Positions 18,750-26,637 of a stretch of DNA of 64,000 nt are shown here, piece by piece. Location of the stretch: the NCBI RefSeq assembly GCF_900142975.1, contig NZ_LT670848.1, positions 2,976,001-3,040,000 of the forward strand. Direction: 5' to 3'. Both the position numbers and the translations under genes were made by a program. The DNA is from Salegentibacter salegens. GTDB taxonomy: Bacteria; Bacteroidota; Bacteroidia; Flavobacteriales; Flavobacteriaceae. The notes under the pieces are model-generated. The model was not told the DNA's origin. It did no database searches and was given only the letters and a program-made list of their open reading frames with translations. Numbering within the stretch: the first letter of the stretch is position 1; every line of letters begins with the position of its first letter.

Positions 18750-19143
18750 AAGTACCTTATTGGTAGCAAGCCTTTATACTATATTATTAACGGTTTCTTC
18801 TTTAGTTAAACTTGGTAAAATTAGTGTGGGGAGTTTTAATCCTACAGATAAACTTTTACATCTTGGAGCTTATTTTGGACTTGTAGTATTTTGGAAGGTA
18901 TATTTTATGCAAAAAGATAAACCTCAAACTACTTATAAAAAAAACCTTTTCAAAATAGCCGGCCTCGCAGTACTGTTTGGTATGTTAATTGAGGTTTTAC
19001 AGGGTGTACTTACCAGTTATAGAGAGCCAGATTGGTATGATATTATGGCAAATACTGCTGGAATTTTGCTTGCTGTTATTATCTTTCTTTTCTTTGAAAA
19101 GAGTCTAAAAAGGTTAAATAGTAAGATTAATTTAATTTTTTAG
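18721..19143 (+). CDS. VanZ family membrane protein
   Basis: A 140-residue membrane protein with four hydrophobic segments. VanZ-type landmarks are present: a Lys-His pair near the second segment ([12 protein letters not shown]), the ExxQ motif in [17 protein letters not shown], and [13 protein letters not shown]. VanZ itself gives low-level teicoplanin resistance, but most family members, including those in Bacteroidota, have no established function. The ATG at 18721 lies 29 bases inside gcvH in another frame; a GTG at 18715 would add two residues. Downstream genes have their own leader, so this is probably the end of a two-gene unit. Confidence 0.85.
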   Translation: MRIKKFLVVRSTLLVASLYTILLTVSSLVKLGKISVGSFNPTDKLLHLGAYFGLVVFWKVYFMQKDKPQTTYKKNLFKIAGLAVLFGMLIEVLQGVLTSYREPDWYDIMANTAGILLAVIIFLFFEKSLKRLNSKINLIF

Positions 19144-19187
19144 AAAAAATATTTAATTTAGCAATCCTTATTAATCAATAACCTATT

Positions 19188-19901
19188 ATGGAACCAAAGA
19201 AAAATCCAAAAGCCGATTTAACCAGAAGAAGTGTATTCTTTCTGCAATTGGGGCTTATTCTTGTCCTGTTAATTACCTGGAGGGCAATTGAGTGGAAGAC
19301 TTACGACAGGGACGACATCGATACCGGCCAGTTAAATATGGACGATTTAGATGATGAAGAAATCCCAATTACAGAGATGCAGAATACGCCACCACCGCCA
19401 CCACCGGCACCAGAGATTATTGAAGTTGTAGAGGATGAAGAAGAGGTAGAAGAAGACGAAATTGAGTCTACTGAAACCAATATGGATGAGATTGTTGAGG
19501 TAGAAGAGGTTGTTGAAGCTCCTACTGAAGAAGAAGTAGAAGATGTACCTTTCGCTGTAATTGAAGATGTGCCAATCTTCCCGGGTTGTGAAAACCTAAA
19601 TAACAACGAAGAGCGTAAGCAATGTATGAGCCAAAAGATCAGTCAGTTTGTAAACCGTAACTTTGATACAGATCTTGGTGCAGAGCTTGGTCTTTCTGGA
19701 GTGAACAGGGTGATTGTTCAGTTTAAAATTGATGAAAAAGGAAATATTACCAATGTACAGTCTAGAGCGCCACACCCAAGGTTAGAGCGTGAAGCAGCAA
19801 GGGTAATTAATAAATTGCCAAGTATGCAGCCAGGTAAACAACGTGGTAAGGCAGTAGGGGTTATGTACTCTTTACCAATTGTATTCCAAATTCAAGACTA
19901 A
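19188..19901 (+). CDS. tonB: Energy transducer TonB
   Basis: TonB couples the inner-membrane proton motive force to outer-membrane TonB-dependent transporters. The 237-residue protein has the expected order: a short cytoplasmic start, one membrane anchor (about 16-35), a periplasmic spacer with six consecutive prolines (about 67-72) and a very acidic Glu/Val stretch (75-120), and the C-terminal TonB domain (about 124-237). That domain includes FPGC, RVIVQFKIDEKGNI and the closing SLPIVFQIQD. The acidic rather than Pro-Lys spacer is common in Bacteroidota. No exbB or exbD is adjacent. The next gene encodes an outer-membrane protein whose first domain resembles this C-terminal domain. Confidence 0.93.
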   Translation: MEPKKNPKADLTRRSVFFLQLGLILVLLITWRAIEWKTYDRDDIDTGQLNMDDLDDEEIPITEMQNTPPPPPPAPEIIEVVEDEEEVEEDEIESTETNMDEIVEVEEVVEAPTEEEVEDVPFAVIEDVPIFPGCENLNNNEERKQCMSQKISQFVNRNFDTDLGAELGLSGVNRVIVQFKIDEKGNITNVQSRAPHPRLEREAARVINKLPSMQPGKQRGKAVGVMYSLPIVFQIQD

Positions 19902-19923
19902 AACAATTATTTAGTATAAATTT

Positions 19924-19950
19924 AAATCCCGGGCTCGTCCCGGGATTTTT
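19924..19950 (+). terminator. Rho-independent terminator after tonB
   Basis: A perfect 10-bp stem, AAATCCCGGG (19924-19933) with CCCGGGATTT (19939-19948), loop CTCGT, followed by a T-rich tail. Confidence 0.9.
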
Positions 19951-20024
19951 TATTTTAAGCTGGTTTACTCTATCTAAAAAAATGTATATTTCGAGGGTGT
20001 AACCAATCTTTCCCTACTTTCAAT

Positions 20025-22142
20025 ATGAAGAACTACCTGTTTCTTCTTGTCTTGCTAAGTGCGATTAGTTTAAAATCTGAGGCTCAAGATAATAGCCAAC
20101 GTTTTCCTGAATTTCCTCAATGTGCCGTAGTAGATTTTACTAATAAAGAAACCTGCTTTAAAAACACCCTTACCAAATTAGTTTTGAATAATTATGAAGT
20201 CCCGTTAGAGGTTGCCAGGGAGAATTATAGGGGAGAGATAACCGTAATTTTTGAAGTTGATAAAACAGGAAGTTTTAAAATTATTTATACTGATGCCGTT
20301 TATGTAGAATTAAAGGAGGAAATACAGCGTGTTTTTAATTTGTTGCCACAAATTAAGCCGGCCACTTATAATTCCAGGCCAATTTTTGTCCAATTTAAAA
20401 TGCCTGTAAAAATTCCGTTGGAATTGAATACTGAAGATTTTTCTACTACCTCCCAGGTTAAACCCGATATTTCAGAAATCAATTTTCAGCAACCTCAAGA
20501 AGATGATCTGACTAATGAATATGATCAAATTCAATCGGAAGAATTTACGCGCCCTCGTTATGAAAGTCAGATAAATATTCCTTTATCGCATGAATACTAT
20601 AGCCGTTTTGATGCTGAATACAACAAAATAGGAGTGAATACTCACTCGGCTTCAAAGCCTTTGCTTTTTTCTGAAGTTTCTAAATATTATAATTTTAAAG
20701 CTGAAGAAGATAAAATGCTGCGGGATGCAGAATCCTGGTTTGGCAAAAAGTTATGGAATGAGCATTTGGTGCAATATCAAACCAAAGATTATTGGTTTAC
20801 TCTAGATTTTGCTTTGGATCTTCAGTTAGGAAAAGATTTTCAGCAAACAGATTTCGATTTTACGTATAATAACACCCGCGCTCTTATTTTTCAGGGTGGT
20901 TTAGGAAAAAACTTTAATTTTTATACGGTAGCTTACGAAAATCAGGGCAGGTTTGCCGATTATTACAATAGGTTTGCCGAATCTATTAGGCCAGATGGCG
21001 GCGATCCTGCTATAATACCCGGCAGGGGAATTGCAAAACCTTTTATGGACGAAGGTTATGATTATCCTGTAGCGGAAGGTTATTTGTCTTATACGCCAAA
21101 TAAGTTTTTTAATCTTCAATTTGGCCACGGCAAAAACTTTATTGGAGACGGTTATCGTTCCCTTTTAATGAGTGATAATGCTTCGCCATATCCTTATTTT
21201 AAACTCAACACCACGTTTTGGAAGTTAAAATATACCAATACCTGGATGTCTTTGCGCGATGTGAGACCGGCAGTTACAGAAAATGGTTCCTTTAGAACAA
21301 AATATATGGCTAACCATTACTTGAGTTATAATGTTACCAAAAGGCTTAATATTGGTTTATTTGAATCTGTGGTTTGGGAAAATGATAATAACCGGGGCTT
21401 CGATTTAAATTATTTGAACCCGGTAATTTTTTATCGGGCTATAGAATTTTCTACCGGGGCACGTGGCGGTAATGCAATTATTGGCCTTACTTCAAAATAT
21501 AAGTTTTCAGATGAAATTAATATCTATGGTCAAATGATTATAGATGAATTCTCTACCTCTGATGTTTTTGGGGGGAAACAAAGTTGGAAAAACAAACTTG
21601 GGTATCAATTAGGAGTGAAATATTTTGATGCTTTCAAAATTCCCGGGCTATTTCTACAGGCAGAATATAACCAGGTACGGCCTTACACTTATTCGCATAA
21701 CACAGGGGTTTTGAATTATGGGCATAATAACCAGTCTATGGCTCATTTGTGGGGTTCTAATTTCAGGGAGATTTTAGCTATTGCCCGCTATAAAAATGAT
21801 AGATGGTATGGGAATGCTAAAGTGATTTATGGTAAAAGAGGTTTCGATTTTGACAATGCATTTAATCAAAGTGCTTATGGTGGAGATATTTATACTAGTG
21901 AACGCCAACGTCCTTTTGAAACCGGTGTGAAAATTGGCCAGGGAAATACTACCACTTCCTTTTTTGCAAGTATTGAGGCCGGTTATATAGTTAATCCTGC
22001 GACAAATTTAAAACTCTACGGAAGTTTTATTTACCGCTCTTTTAACCCAAATGTAAAGACTTCTCAAACTTTTGATAATACAACTTCCTGGATAAATTTT
22101 GGCTTACGCACCGATATTTTTAACTGGTATTACGATTATTAG
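20025..22142 (+). CDS. remB: RemB-like gliding motility outer-membrane protein with a TonB-CTD-like N-terminus
   Basis: A 705-residue secreted protein with a signal peptide at about 1-20 (LFLLVLLSAISLKSEAQ). Residues about 25-135 resemble a TonB C-terminal domain: FPEFPQC, a second Cys in KETCF, ITVIFEVDKTGSF, RVFNLLPQIKPA and MPVKIPL follow the spacing seen in the neighbouring TonB. From about residue 200 on, the protein is rich in alternating aromatic strands (for example FNLQFGHGKNFIGDGYRSL and WINFGLRTDIFNWYYDY), suggesting an outer-membrane beta-barrel of the Wzi/RemB kind. In flavobacteria RemB is linked to gliding. The symbol comes from recalled family resemblance and is less certain than the architecture. 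The nearest upstream box, TATATTTC, is imperfect. Confidence 0.65.
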   Translation: MKNYLFLLVLLSAISLKSEAQDNSQRFPEFPQCAVVDFTNKETCFKNTLTKLVLNNYEVPLEVARENYRGEITVIFEVDKTGSFKIIYTDAVYVELKEEIQRVFNLLPQIKPATYNSRPIFVQFKMPVKIPLELNTEDFSTTSQVKPDISEINFQQPQEDDLTNEYDQIQSEEFTRPRYESQINIPLSHEYYSRFDAEYNKIGVNTHSASKPLLFSEVSKYYNFKAEEDKMLRDAESWFGKKLWNEHLVQYQTKDYWFTLDFALDLQLGKDFQQTDFDFTYNNTRALIFQGGLGKNFNFYTVAYENQGRFADYYNRFAESIRPDGGDPAIIPGRGIAKPFMDEGYDYPVAEGYLSYTPNKFFNLQFGHGKNFIGDGYRSLLMSDNASPYPYFKLNTTFWKLKYTNTWMSLRDVRPAVTENGSFRTKYMANHYLSYNVTKRLNIGLFESVVWENDNNRGFDLNYLNPVIFYRAIEFSTGARGGNAIIGLTSKYKFSDEINIYGQMIIDEFSTSDVFGGKQSWKNKLGYQLGVKYFDAFKIPGLFLQAEYNQVRPYTYSHNTGVLNYGHNNQSMAHLWGSNFREILAIARYKNDRWYGNAKVIYGKRGFDFDNAFNQSAYGGDIYTSERQRPFETGVKIGQGNTTTSFFASIEAGYIVNPATNLKLYGSFIYRSFNPNVKTSQTFDNTTSWINFGLRTDIFNWYYDY

Positions 22143-22232
22143 GAAAATTGGTAGATAAGGAGAGTATTTTTAGAAGTTTTTCTCAATATTCTTTTAATTT
22201 GTTAAGTGCTGAAAATTAACATTTTTGCACCC

Positions 22233-22262
22233 TTGCCAAAACCCAATTAAGGAGTATCTTTG
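22233..22262 (+). promoter_or_regulatory. Bacteroidota-type promoter for the ctaB-cox3 operon
   Basis: TTG (22233-22235), a 19-base spacer, then TATCTTTG (22255-22262). The TTG start codon of ctaB lies 22 bases downstream. Confidence 0.75.
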
Positions 22263-22284
22263 CGCCAATTGAAAAAACCTATTT

Positions 22285-23187
22285 TTGAGCAGCACCGGTG
22301 TACATACTTCCTCGGCTTCTATCCTAACAGACTTTAAAGAAATTACCAAGGTACGGCTTGCTGTAAGCGTGGTTTTTTCTTCGGTTGCTGGTTATTTCCT
22401 CGGGGCCGACAGCATAGACTTTGTTACTGTTTTTTTACTTGCTATTGGCGGTTACTTTATGGTGGGCGCTTCAAATGCTTATAATCAAATTATAGAGCGT
22501 GATCTTGATGCGCTTATGGATCGCACTAAAAACCGACCTATTCCCGATGGAAGAATGTCGGTAAGTACGGCTTTTTTAATTGCCAGTGTTTTTACTATTG
22601 CAGGACTTATAGTTTTATACATTATCAATCCTAAAACTGCAATGTTTGGGGCGATTAGTATCTTTTTGTATGTAAGTTTATATACACCTCTTAAGACTAA
22701 AACTCCGTTGTCTGTTTTTGTAGGTGCAATACCGGGAGCTATTCCTTTTATGTTAGGCTGGGTAGCGGCAACAGGAGATTTCAGTATAGAACCGGGAACT
22801 TTATTTATGATACAGTTCTTCTGGCAGTTTCCGCATTTTTGGGCTATTGGCTGGTGGTTATATGACGATTATAAAAAAGGCGGATTTTTTATGCTGCCCA
22901 CCGGAAAACGGGATAAAGGCACCGCAATACAAATAATTCTTTATACTATCTGGACCATTTTAGTTTCGTTAATTCCTGTTTTTGGAGTTACAGGAAAACT
23001 TTTTCTGTCGCCGGTTGCGGGAGCTCTTATTCTTTTACTAGGATTGGGAATGCTATATTATGCTTTAAAATTGTATAAAGAAAAGACGGCGCAGGCCGCT
23101 AAAAAATTAATGTTTGCAAGCGTATCTTATATTACGCTGCTACAAATAGTATATGTTTTCGATAAATTTATAAGAGAATGGATTTAA
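22285..23187 (+). CDS. ctaB: Protoheme IX farnesyltransferase (heme o synthase)
   Basis: CtaB adds a farnesyl group to heme b to make heme o, the precursor of heme a for the oxidase. The 300-residue UbiA-family membrane protein has about nine hydrophobic segments and the prenyl-diphosphate/Mg motif NAYNQIIERDLDALMDRTKNRP, with the second Asp-rich loop around YDDYKKGGF. The start is TTG at 22285; it fits the promoter spacing, and no ATG lies upstream in frame before the promoter box. The 3' end overlaps the start of the first cox3 gene by 10 bases, which argues for a common operon. Confidence 0.95.
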   Translation: MSSTGVHTSSASILTDFKEITKVRLAVSVVFSSVAGYFLGADSIDFVTVFLLAIGGYFMVGASNAYNQIIERDLDALMDRTKNRPIPDGRMSVSTAFLIASVFTIAGLIVLYIINPKTAMFGAISIFLYVSLYTPLKTKTPLSVFVGAIPGAIPFMLGWVAATGDFSIEPGTLFMIQFFWQFPHFWAIGWWLYDDYKKGGFFMLPTGKRDKGTAIQIILYTIWTILVSLIPVFGVTGKLFLSPVAGALILLLGLGMLYYALKLYKEKTAQAAKKLMFASVSYITLLQIVYVFDKFIREWI

Positions 23188-23759
23188 CTCAAGGTGCCGA
23201 AAAGCACAAATATGATAGGGCAAAGAAGATGATGCTCTGGTTTGGGATAATTAGTATGATCATGACCTTTGGTGGGCTAACCAGTGCTTATGTAGTAAGT
23301 AAAACAAGACCAGATTGGTTAACAGAGTTCGATCTCCCAAACGCTTTCTTATGGAGTACTATTGTTATAGTTTTAAGTAGTCTCACATTTATAATGGCTA
23401 AACAAAGCATTTTAGCGGAAAACCGAAGAAACGCTTCAGCTTTACTGATTGGTACACTGATACTTGCAGTACTATTTGTTGCGCTTCAATTTCAAGGTTT
23501 TTCTGAAATAATAGCTAATGGATATTACTTTACAGGTAGCGAAAGCAGTATTACAACTTCATTCATTTATGTATTGGTTTTGGTGCACATGGCGCACCTG
23601 TTGGCGGGCATTATCACGCTTTTAGTAGTAATTTATAACCATTTTAAACAACGTTATAAAAAAGGTCAAATGCTTGGGATTGAGCTAGGTGCGACTTTTT
23701 GGCATTTTGTTGATCTTATGTGGATTTACCTGTTTGTCTTTTTATATTTCTTTAGATAA
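23178..23759 (+). CDS. Cytochrome c oxidase subunit III-like, short form
   Basis: A 193-residue heme-copper oxidase subunit III family protein with five hydrophobic segments, ending in the family-typical FWHFVDLMWIYLFVFLYF. The family usually has HxxHxxxG in the penultimate helix; here it reads VHMAHLLAG. Subunit III supports proton uptake and stability of subunit I and has no redox centre. The ATG at 23178 overlaps the end of ctaB. A second, longer subunit III gene begins after a gap of 47 bases, so the operon codes for two non-identical subunits III. Confidence 0.9.
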   Translation: MDLTQGAEKHKYDRAKKMMLWFGIISMIMTFGGLTSAYVVSKTRPDWLTEFDLPNAFLWSTIVIVLSSLTFIMAKQSILAENRRNASALLIGTLILAVLFVALQFQGFSEIIANGYYFTGSESSITTSFIYVLVLVHMAHLLAGIITLLVVIYNHFKQRYKKGQMLGIELGATFWHFVDLMWIYLFVFLYFFR

Positions 23760-23769
23760 TAAAATTGCG

Positions 23770-23777
23770 TATTTTTG
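23770..23777 (+). promoter_or_regulatory. -7 box (TATTTTTG) before the second cox3
   Basis: A perfect TAnnTTTG match 29 bases before the ATG at 23807. No clear TTG at the right spacing. It may give extra expression of the downstream oxidase genes. Confidence 0.45.
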
Positions 23778-23806
23778 CGCAATACTTAAAATTTAAATAT
23801 TCTTCT

Positions 23807-24787
23807 ATGGAAGCTACTGTTGTTAGAACAGGCACCGAAGGTAAAACCTGGGGTGGAGGAAATGAACCTTTAAAAGCCAGTTACGGCAAATTGATGATGT
23901 GGTTTTTTATCACTTCCGATGCACTTACCTTCTCTGGTTTTCTTGCAGCTTATGGTTTTTCCCGTTTTAAATTTATGGATTCGTGGCCAATTGCCGACGA
24001 AGTTTTTAATCACTTTCCATTCTTACACGGTGTAGATGCGCCAATGTATTATGTGGCTTTGATGACTTTTATCCTTATTTTTTCTTCGGTAACAATGGTT
24101 TTGGCAGTAGATGCTGGTCATCAATTAAATAAAGCGAAAGTTACTTTTTATATGTTTCTTACCATTATTGGTGGGGTTGTTTTTCTTGGTTCTCAAGCCT
24201 GGGAATGGAAGAATTTTATAAATGGAACATATGGCGCCGTTTATACTAACGGAGGAAATGTACTTCAATTTATCGATGGCGATGGTCACCGGGTAGCGCT
24301 TGCAGATATCGCTGTTTCTGAAGCTTCAGTTAGAGTAGAACACGAAGAGAGAAATGGAATTTGGTTTGAAAACGAAAGATCTCTACCTTCTTATTCTATA
24401 GAAGAAGTAAAAGCTGGATTTGCCGCAAATCCAGATCTTTTAATAAGAACACAAATAATGACAGAGGAAGGTGAAAAAATCATCCTTTCCCGCGAAGAAT
24501 CGCTCGCTAAATTAGATAGTGAAGCCGCTGGCGTGGTAGAAGGAGCTAACCTTACACGTAATGAATATGGGCCGCCATTATTTGGTGACTTCTTTTTCTT
24601 TATTACCGGTTTTCACGGTTTTCACGTTTTTTCAGGAGTGCTTATCAATATCATTATTTTCTTTAACGTAATCCTTGGTACCTACGAGCGCAGGAAGAAT
24701 TATGAAATGGTAGAAAAGGTTGGTCTTTACTGGCACTTTGTAGATTTAGTTTGGGTATTTGTATTTACATTCTTTTACCTTGTATAA
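23807..24787 (+). CDS. Cytochrome c oxidase subunit III with a large loop insertion
   Basis: A 326-residue subunit III family protein. It has the helix-end motif SQAWEWKNF (129-137) and the late signature GDFFFFITGFHGFHVFSG (260-277), followed by a final YWHFVDLVWVFVFTFFY. Between these conserved parts lies a hydrophilic insertion of about 110-120 residues (138-255), where usual subunits III have a short loop; it is charged and has no cysteines. A TTG-started frame from 23765 would add 14 residues but would contain the -7 box, so the ATG at 23807 is preferred. The partner genes are the short cox3 upstream and the cox4-like gene 18 bases downstream. Confidence 0.92.
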   Translation: MEATVVRTGTEGKTWGGGNEPLKASYGKLMMWFFITSDALTFSGFLAAYGFSRFKFMDSWPIADEVFNHFPFLHGVDAPMYYVALMTFILIFSSVTMVLAVDAGHQLNKAKVTFYMFLTIIGGVVFLGSQAWEWKNFINGTYGAVYTNGGNVLQFIDGDGHRVALADIAVSEASVRVEHEERNGIWFENERSLPSYSIEEVKAGFAANPDLLIRTQIMTEEGEKIILSREESLAKLDSEAAGVVEGANLTRNEYGPPLFGDFFFFITGFHGFHVFSGVLINIIIFFNVILGTYERRKNYEMVEKVGLYWHFVDLVWVFVFTFFYLV

Positions 24788-24805
24788 TTTCAGAAAATAT
24801 TAAAA

Positions 24806-25168
24806 ATGGCACACGATACAGCACATCATCACGAATCTAATACAAAGAAGATCTGGACGGTATTTGTAATCCTATCTATCGTTACCCTTGTGGAAGTTGT
24901 TTTTGGGATTTTAAAACCCGAATTCCTAACTGGAACCTCTTTCTTAAGTATGTCGCTCCTTAACTGGATCTTCATCCTACTAACAATATATAAAGCTTAC
25001 TATATTGCCTGGGCCTTTATGCACCTGGAAGGGGAAACTAAAGGTTTGCGCCGCGCAATAGTGTGGACGGCAATTTTTCTTGTTAGTTACCTTATATTTA
25101 TTCTTTTAACAGAAGGTGGTTATATATACGAGGTATATAAGAATGACCACATAGCCTGGGATTTTTAA
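24806..25168 (+). CDS. Cytochrome c oxidase subunit IV-like (caa3 CtaF/COX4 prokaryotic) protein
   Basis: A 120-residue membrane protein with a His-rich start (HDTAHHHESN) and three hydrophobic segments (about 16-35, 47-71 and 82-102). The motif IYKAYYIAWAFMHLEGE is typical of the small prokaryotic subunit IV family that packs against subunits I and III. It follows cox3 in the same operon and precedes a strong terminator, so it is the last core oxidase gene of this block. Confidence 0.88.
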   Translation: MAHDTAHHHESNTKKIWTVFVILSIVTLVEVVFGILKPEFLTGTSFLSMSLLNWIFILLTIYKAYYIAWAFMHLEGETKGLRRAIVWTAIFLVSYLIFILLTEGGYIYEVYKNDHIAWDF

Positions 25169-25195
25169 AAATACTCAAAAGTTAAAAATGTATAG

Positions 25196-25228
25196 AAAGG
25201 CGGTTTTGTAAAACCGTCTTTTTATTTT
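25196..25228 (+). terminator. Rho-independent terminator after the cox4-like gene
   Basis: A 12-bp stem, AAAGGCGGTTTT (25196-25207) with AAAACCGTCTTT (25210-25221), with one G-T pair and a very short loop, followed by a T-rich tail. The tail runs into the -7 box of the next gene. Confidence 0.85.
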
Positions 25229-25230
25229 TG
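25223..25230 (+). promoter_or_regulatory. -7 box (TATTTTTG) overlapping the terminator tail
   Basis: A perfect TAnnTTTG match formed by the T-tract of the preceding terminator, 23 bases before the ATG at 25254. A -33 element would lie in the terminator stem. Confidence 0.5.
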
Positions 25231-25253
25231 CACCCACTTCTATAAACAGGACT

Positions 25254-25898
25254 ATGAAAAAGTTTTTAGTGCTTTTAGTGCTTTTCGCATTGCCTATTAT
25301 CGCTTATATGTTTTTTGCTTCAGGACAAAATAATTTTGCCAAGCTACCTGTTTTAACCAAAGACGTTAAGGATGTTTCAGGCTTTAAAAGCCTTGATGGG
25401 AAATTGGTTAGTTTAGAAGATAAAATAAGCATAGTGGCTTTTTTTGGAAAAGATTTGGATAACCTAAAAGGGAATACCTTCAACCTTGATCAAAAAATAC
25501 TTGAAAAATATTACGAATTCAACGATTTTCAGTTTATAGTGGTTTTACCTGAAGAAGCACGGGAAGAGGCTGAAAAATTCAAAAAAGAATTTAGCGGTAT
25601 TTCTGAAACTGAAAAATGGAAATTTATTTTTGGAGCCTCAACAGAGGTAGAAGAAGTTTTTAAAAGCTTCAATACACCACACCAGTTGGAAGACACTTAC
25701 ACGCCTTACGTTTTTATTGTAGATAAAGATCTTAGCTTAAGAGGTCGCGATGATGATGAAGACAGTGGGAAAGTTTACGGTTATGATTCCCGCTCAGTAG
25801 CTGAATTAAGTAATAAAATGAATGACGATGTAAAAGTGATTCTTGCTGAATATAGGTTGGCTCTAAAAAAGAATAACGCCGAAAGAAAAAATAATTAA
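25254..25898 (+). CDS. Membrane-anchored thioredoxin-like protein without cysteines
   Basis: A 214-residue protein with an N-terminal membrane anchor or uncleaved signal (about 4-24) and a soluble domain. The domain resembles the SCO/thioredoxin fold in order: an opening strand (VSGFKSLDGKLVSLEDK), a core strand (ISIVAFFGKD), a later strand (QFIVVLP) and the closing pair TPYVFIVDKDLSLRGR. The translation contains no Cys, so the redox CxxxC of SCO is absent and FGKDLDN sits in its place. It lies 1 base upstream of a genuine SCO gene. A role in assembling or scaffolding oxidase copper sites is inferred from position only. Confidence 0.7.
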   Translation: MKKFLVLLVLFALPIIAYMFFASGQNNFAKLPVLTKDVKDVSGFKSLDGKLVSLEDKISIVAFFGKDLDNLKGNTFNLDQKILEKYYEFNDFQFIVVLPEEAREEAEKFKKEFSGISETEKWKFIFGASTEVEEVFKSFNTPHQLEDTYTPYVFIVDKDLSLRGRDDDEDSGKVYGYDSRSVAELSNKMNDDVKVILAEYRLALKKNNAERKNN

Positions 25899-25899
25899 A

Positions 25900-26637
25900 A
25901 TGAAAAGAAAATATTCTTACATAGGTCTTTCACTCGTCATTCTGGTGTTTGGGATTATTTTTATTCCCAAAATTGTGAAAACAATAGGAAGTGATGAAGT
26001 AGTGAAAGCAGATAGGCTAAATATTAAGGGAGCTGAGAAGGATAATAATGCTAATAAAGCGCTTTCCTATATCGAGATCAACGGAAGAAAGAAAAAGGCG
26101 CCTGAGTTTCAACTTGTAAATCAGGATGGCGATACCATCACTAATGGAGATTACCTGGGAAAAGTATATGTAGCCGAATTCTTTTTTACTACCTGTCCCA
26201 CGATCTGCCCAATAATGAATCAAAACCTGGTAGAAGTTCAGAAGGAATTTCAGAATAAAGAAAATTTCGGAATAGCTTCTTTTTCTATAGATCCAAAGCA
26301 CGATACCCCCGAGGTTTTAAAATCTTATGCCGAAAACTACGGAATAGATCACCCGAACTGGAATTTATTAACCGGTGAAAAAGATTCAATTTATGGGCTT
26401 GCCAATGGTGGTTTTAATATCTATGCCGGAGAAAATAGTGAGGTTGCCGGTGGTTTTGCTCATCAGGGCTTGTTCGCTCTGGTAGATAAAGAGGGTTATA
26501 TTAGATCCCGCCAGGATAAATATGGAAACCCAATAATTTACTATCGTGGTTCGGTAGAAAGAAATAAATCGGTTGCAGAAGGTGATGAAGAGCCGCAAAT
26601 TGATATTTTAATTGAAGATATTAAAAAATTACTGTGA
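25900..26637 (+). CDS. SCO1/SenC copper chaperone
   Basis: SCO proteins deliver copper to, or reduce, the CuA site of subunit II. The 245-residue protein has an N-terminal membrane anchor (about 8-28) and a thioredoxin fold. The copper ligands are Cys99 and Cys103 (TTCPTICP) and His188 (GGFAHQG), and the conserved DPKHDTPEVL is present. It is one base downstream of the cysteine-less paralogue, and its stop codon overlaps the GTG start of the DUF420 gene, so translation is probably coupled. Confidence 0.93.
   Translation: MKRKYSYIGLSLVILVFGIIFIPKIVKTIGSDEVVKADRLNIKGAEKDNNANKALSYIEINGRKKKAPEFQLVNQDGDTITNGDYLGKVYVAEFFFTTCPTICPIMNQNLVEVQKEFQNKENFGIASFSIDPKHDTPEVLKSYAENYGIDHPNWNLLTGEKDSIYGLANGGFNIYAGENSEVAGGFAHQGLFALVDKEGYIRSRQDKYGNPIIYYRGSVERNKSVAEGDEEPQIDILIEDIKKLL

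Noticed and set aside
19301..19606. A Ser/Thr-rich minus-strand open frame across the acidic part of tonB
   Set aside because: Antisense of GAA/GAT-rich codons yields Ser and Thr codons without stops; it has no other support.
23178..24787. The two cox3 genes as one frameshifted gene
   Set aside because: Each has its own start and a complete C-terminal subunit III signature, so they are two genes.
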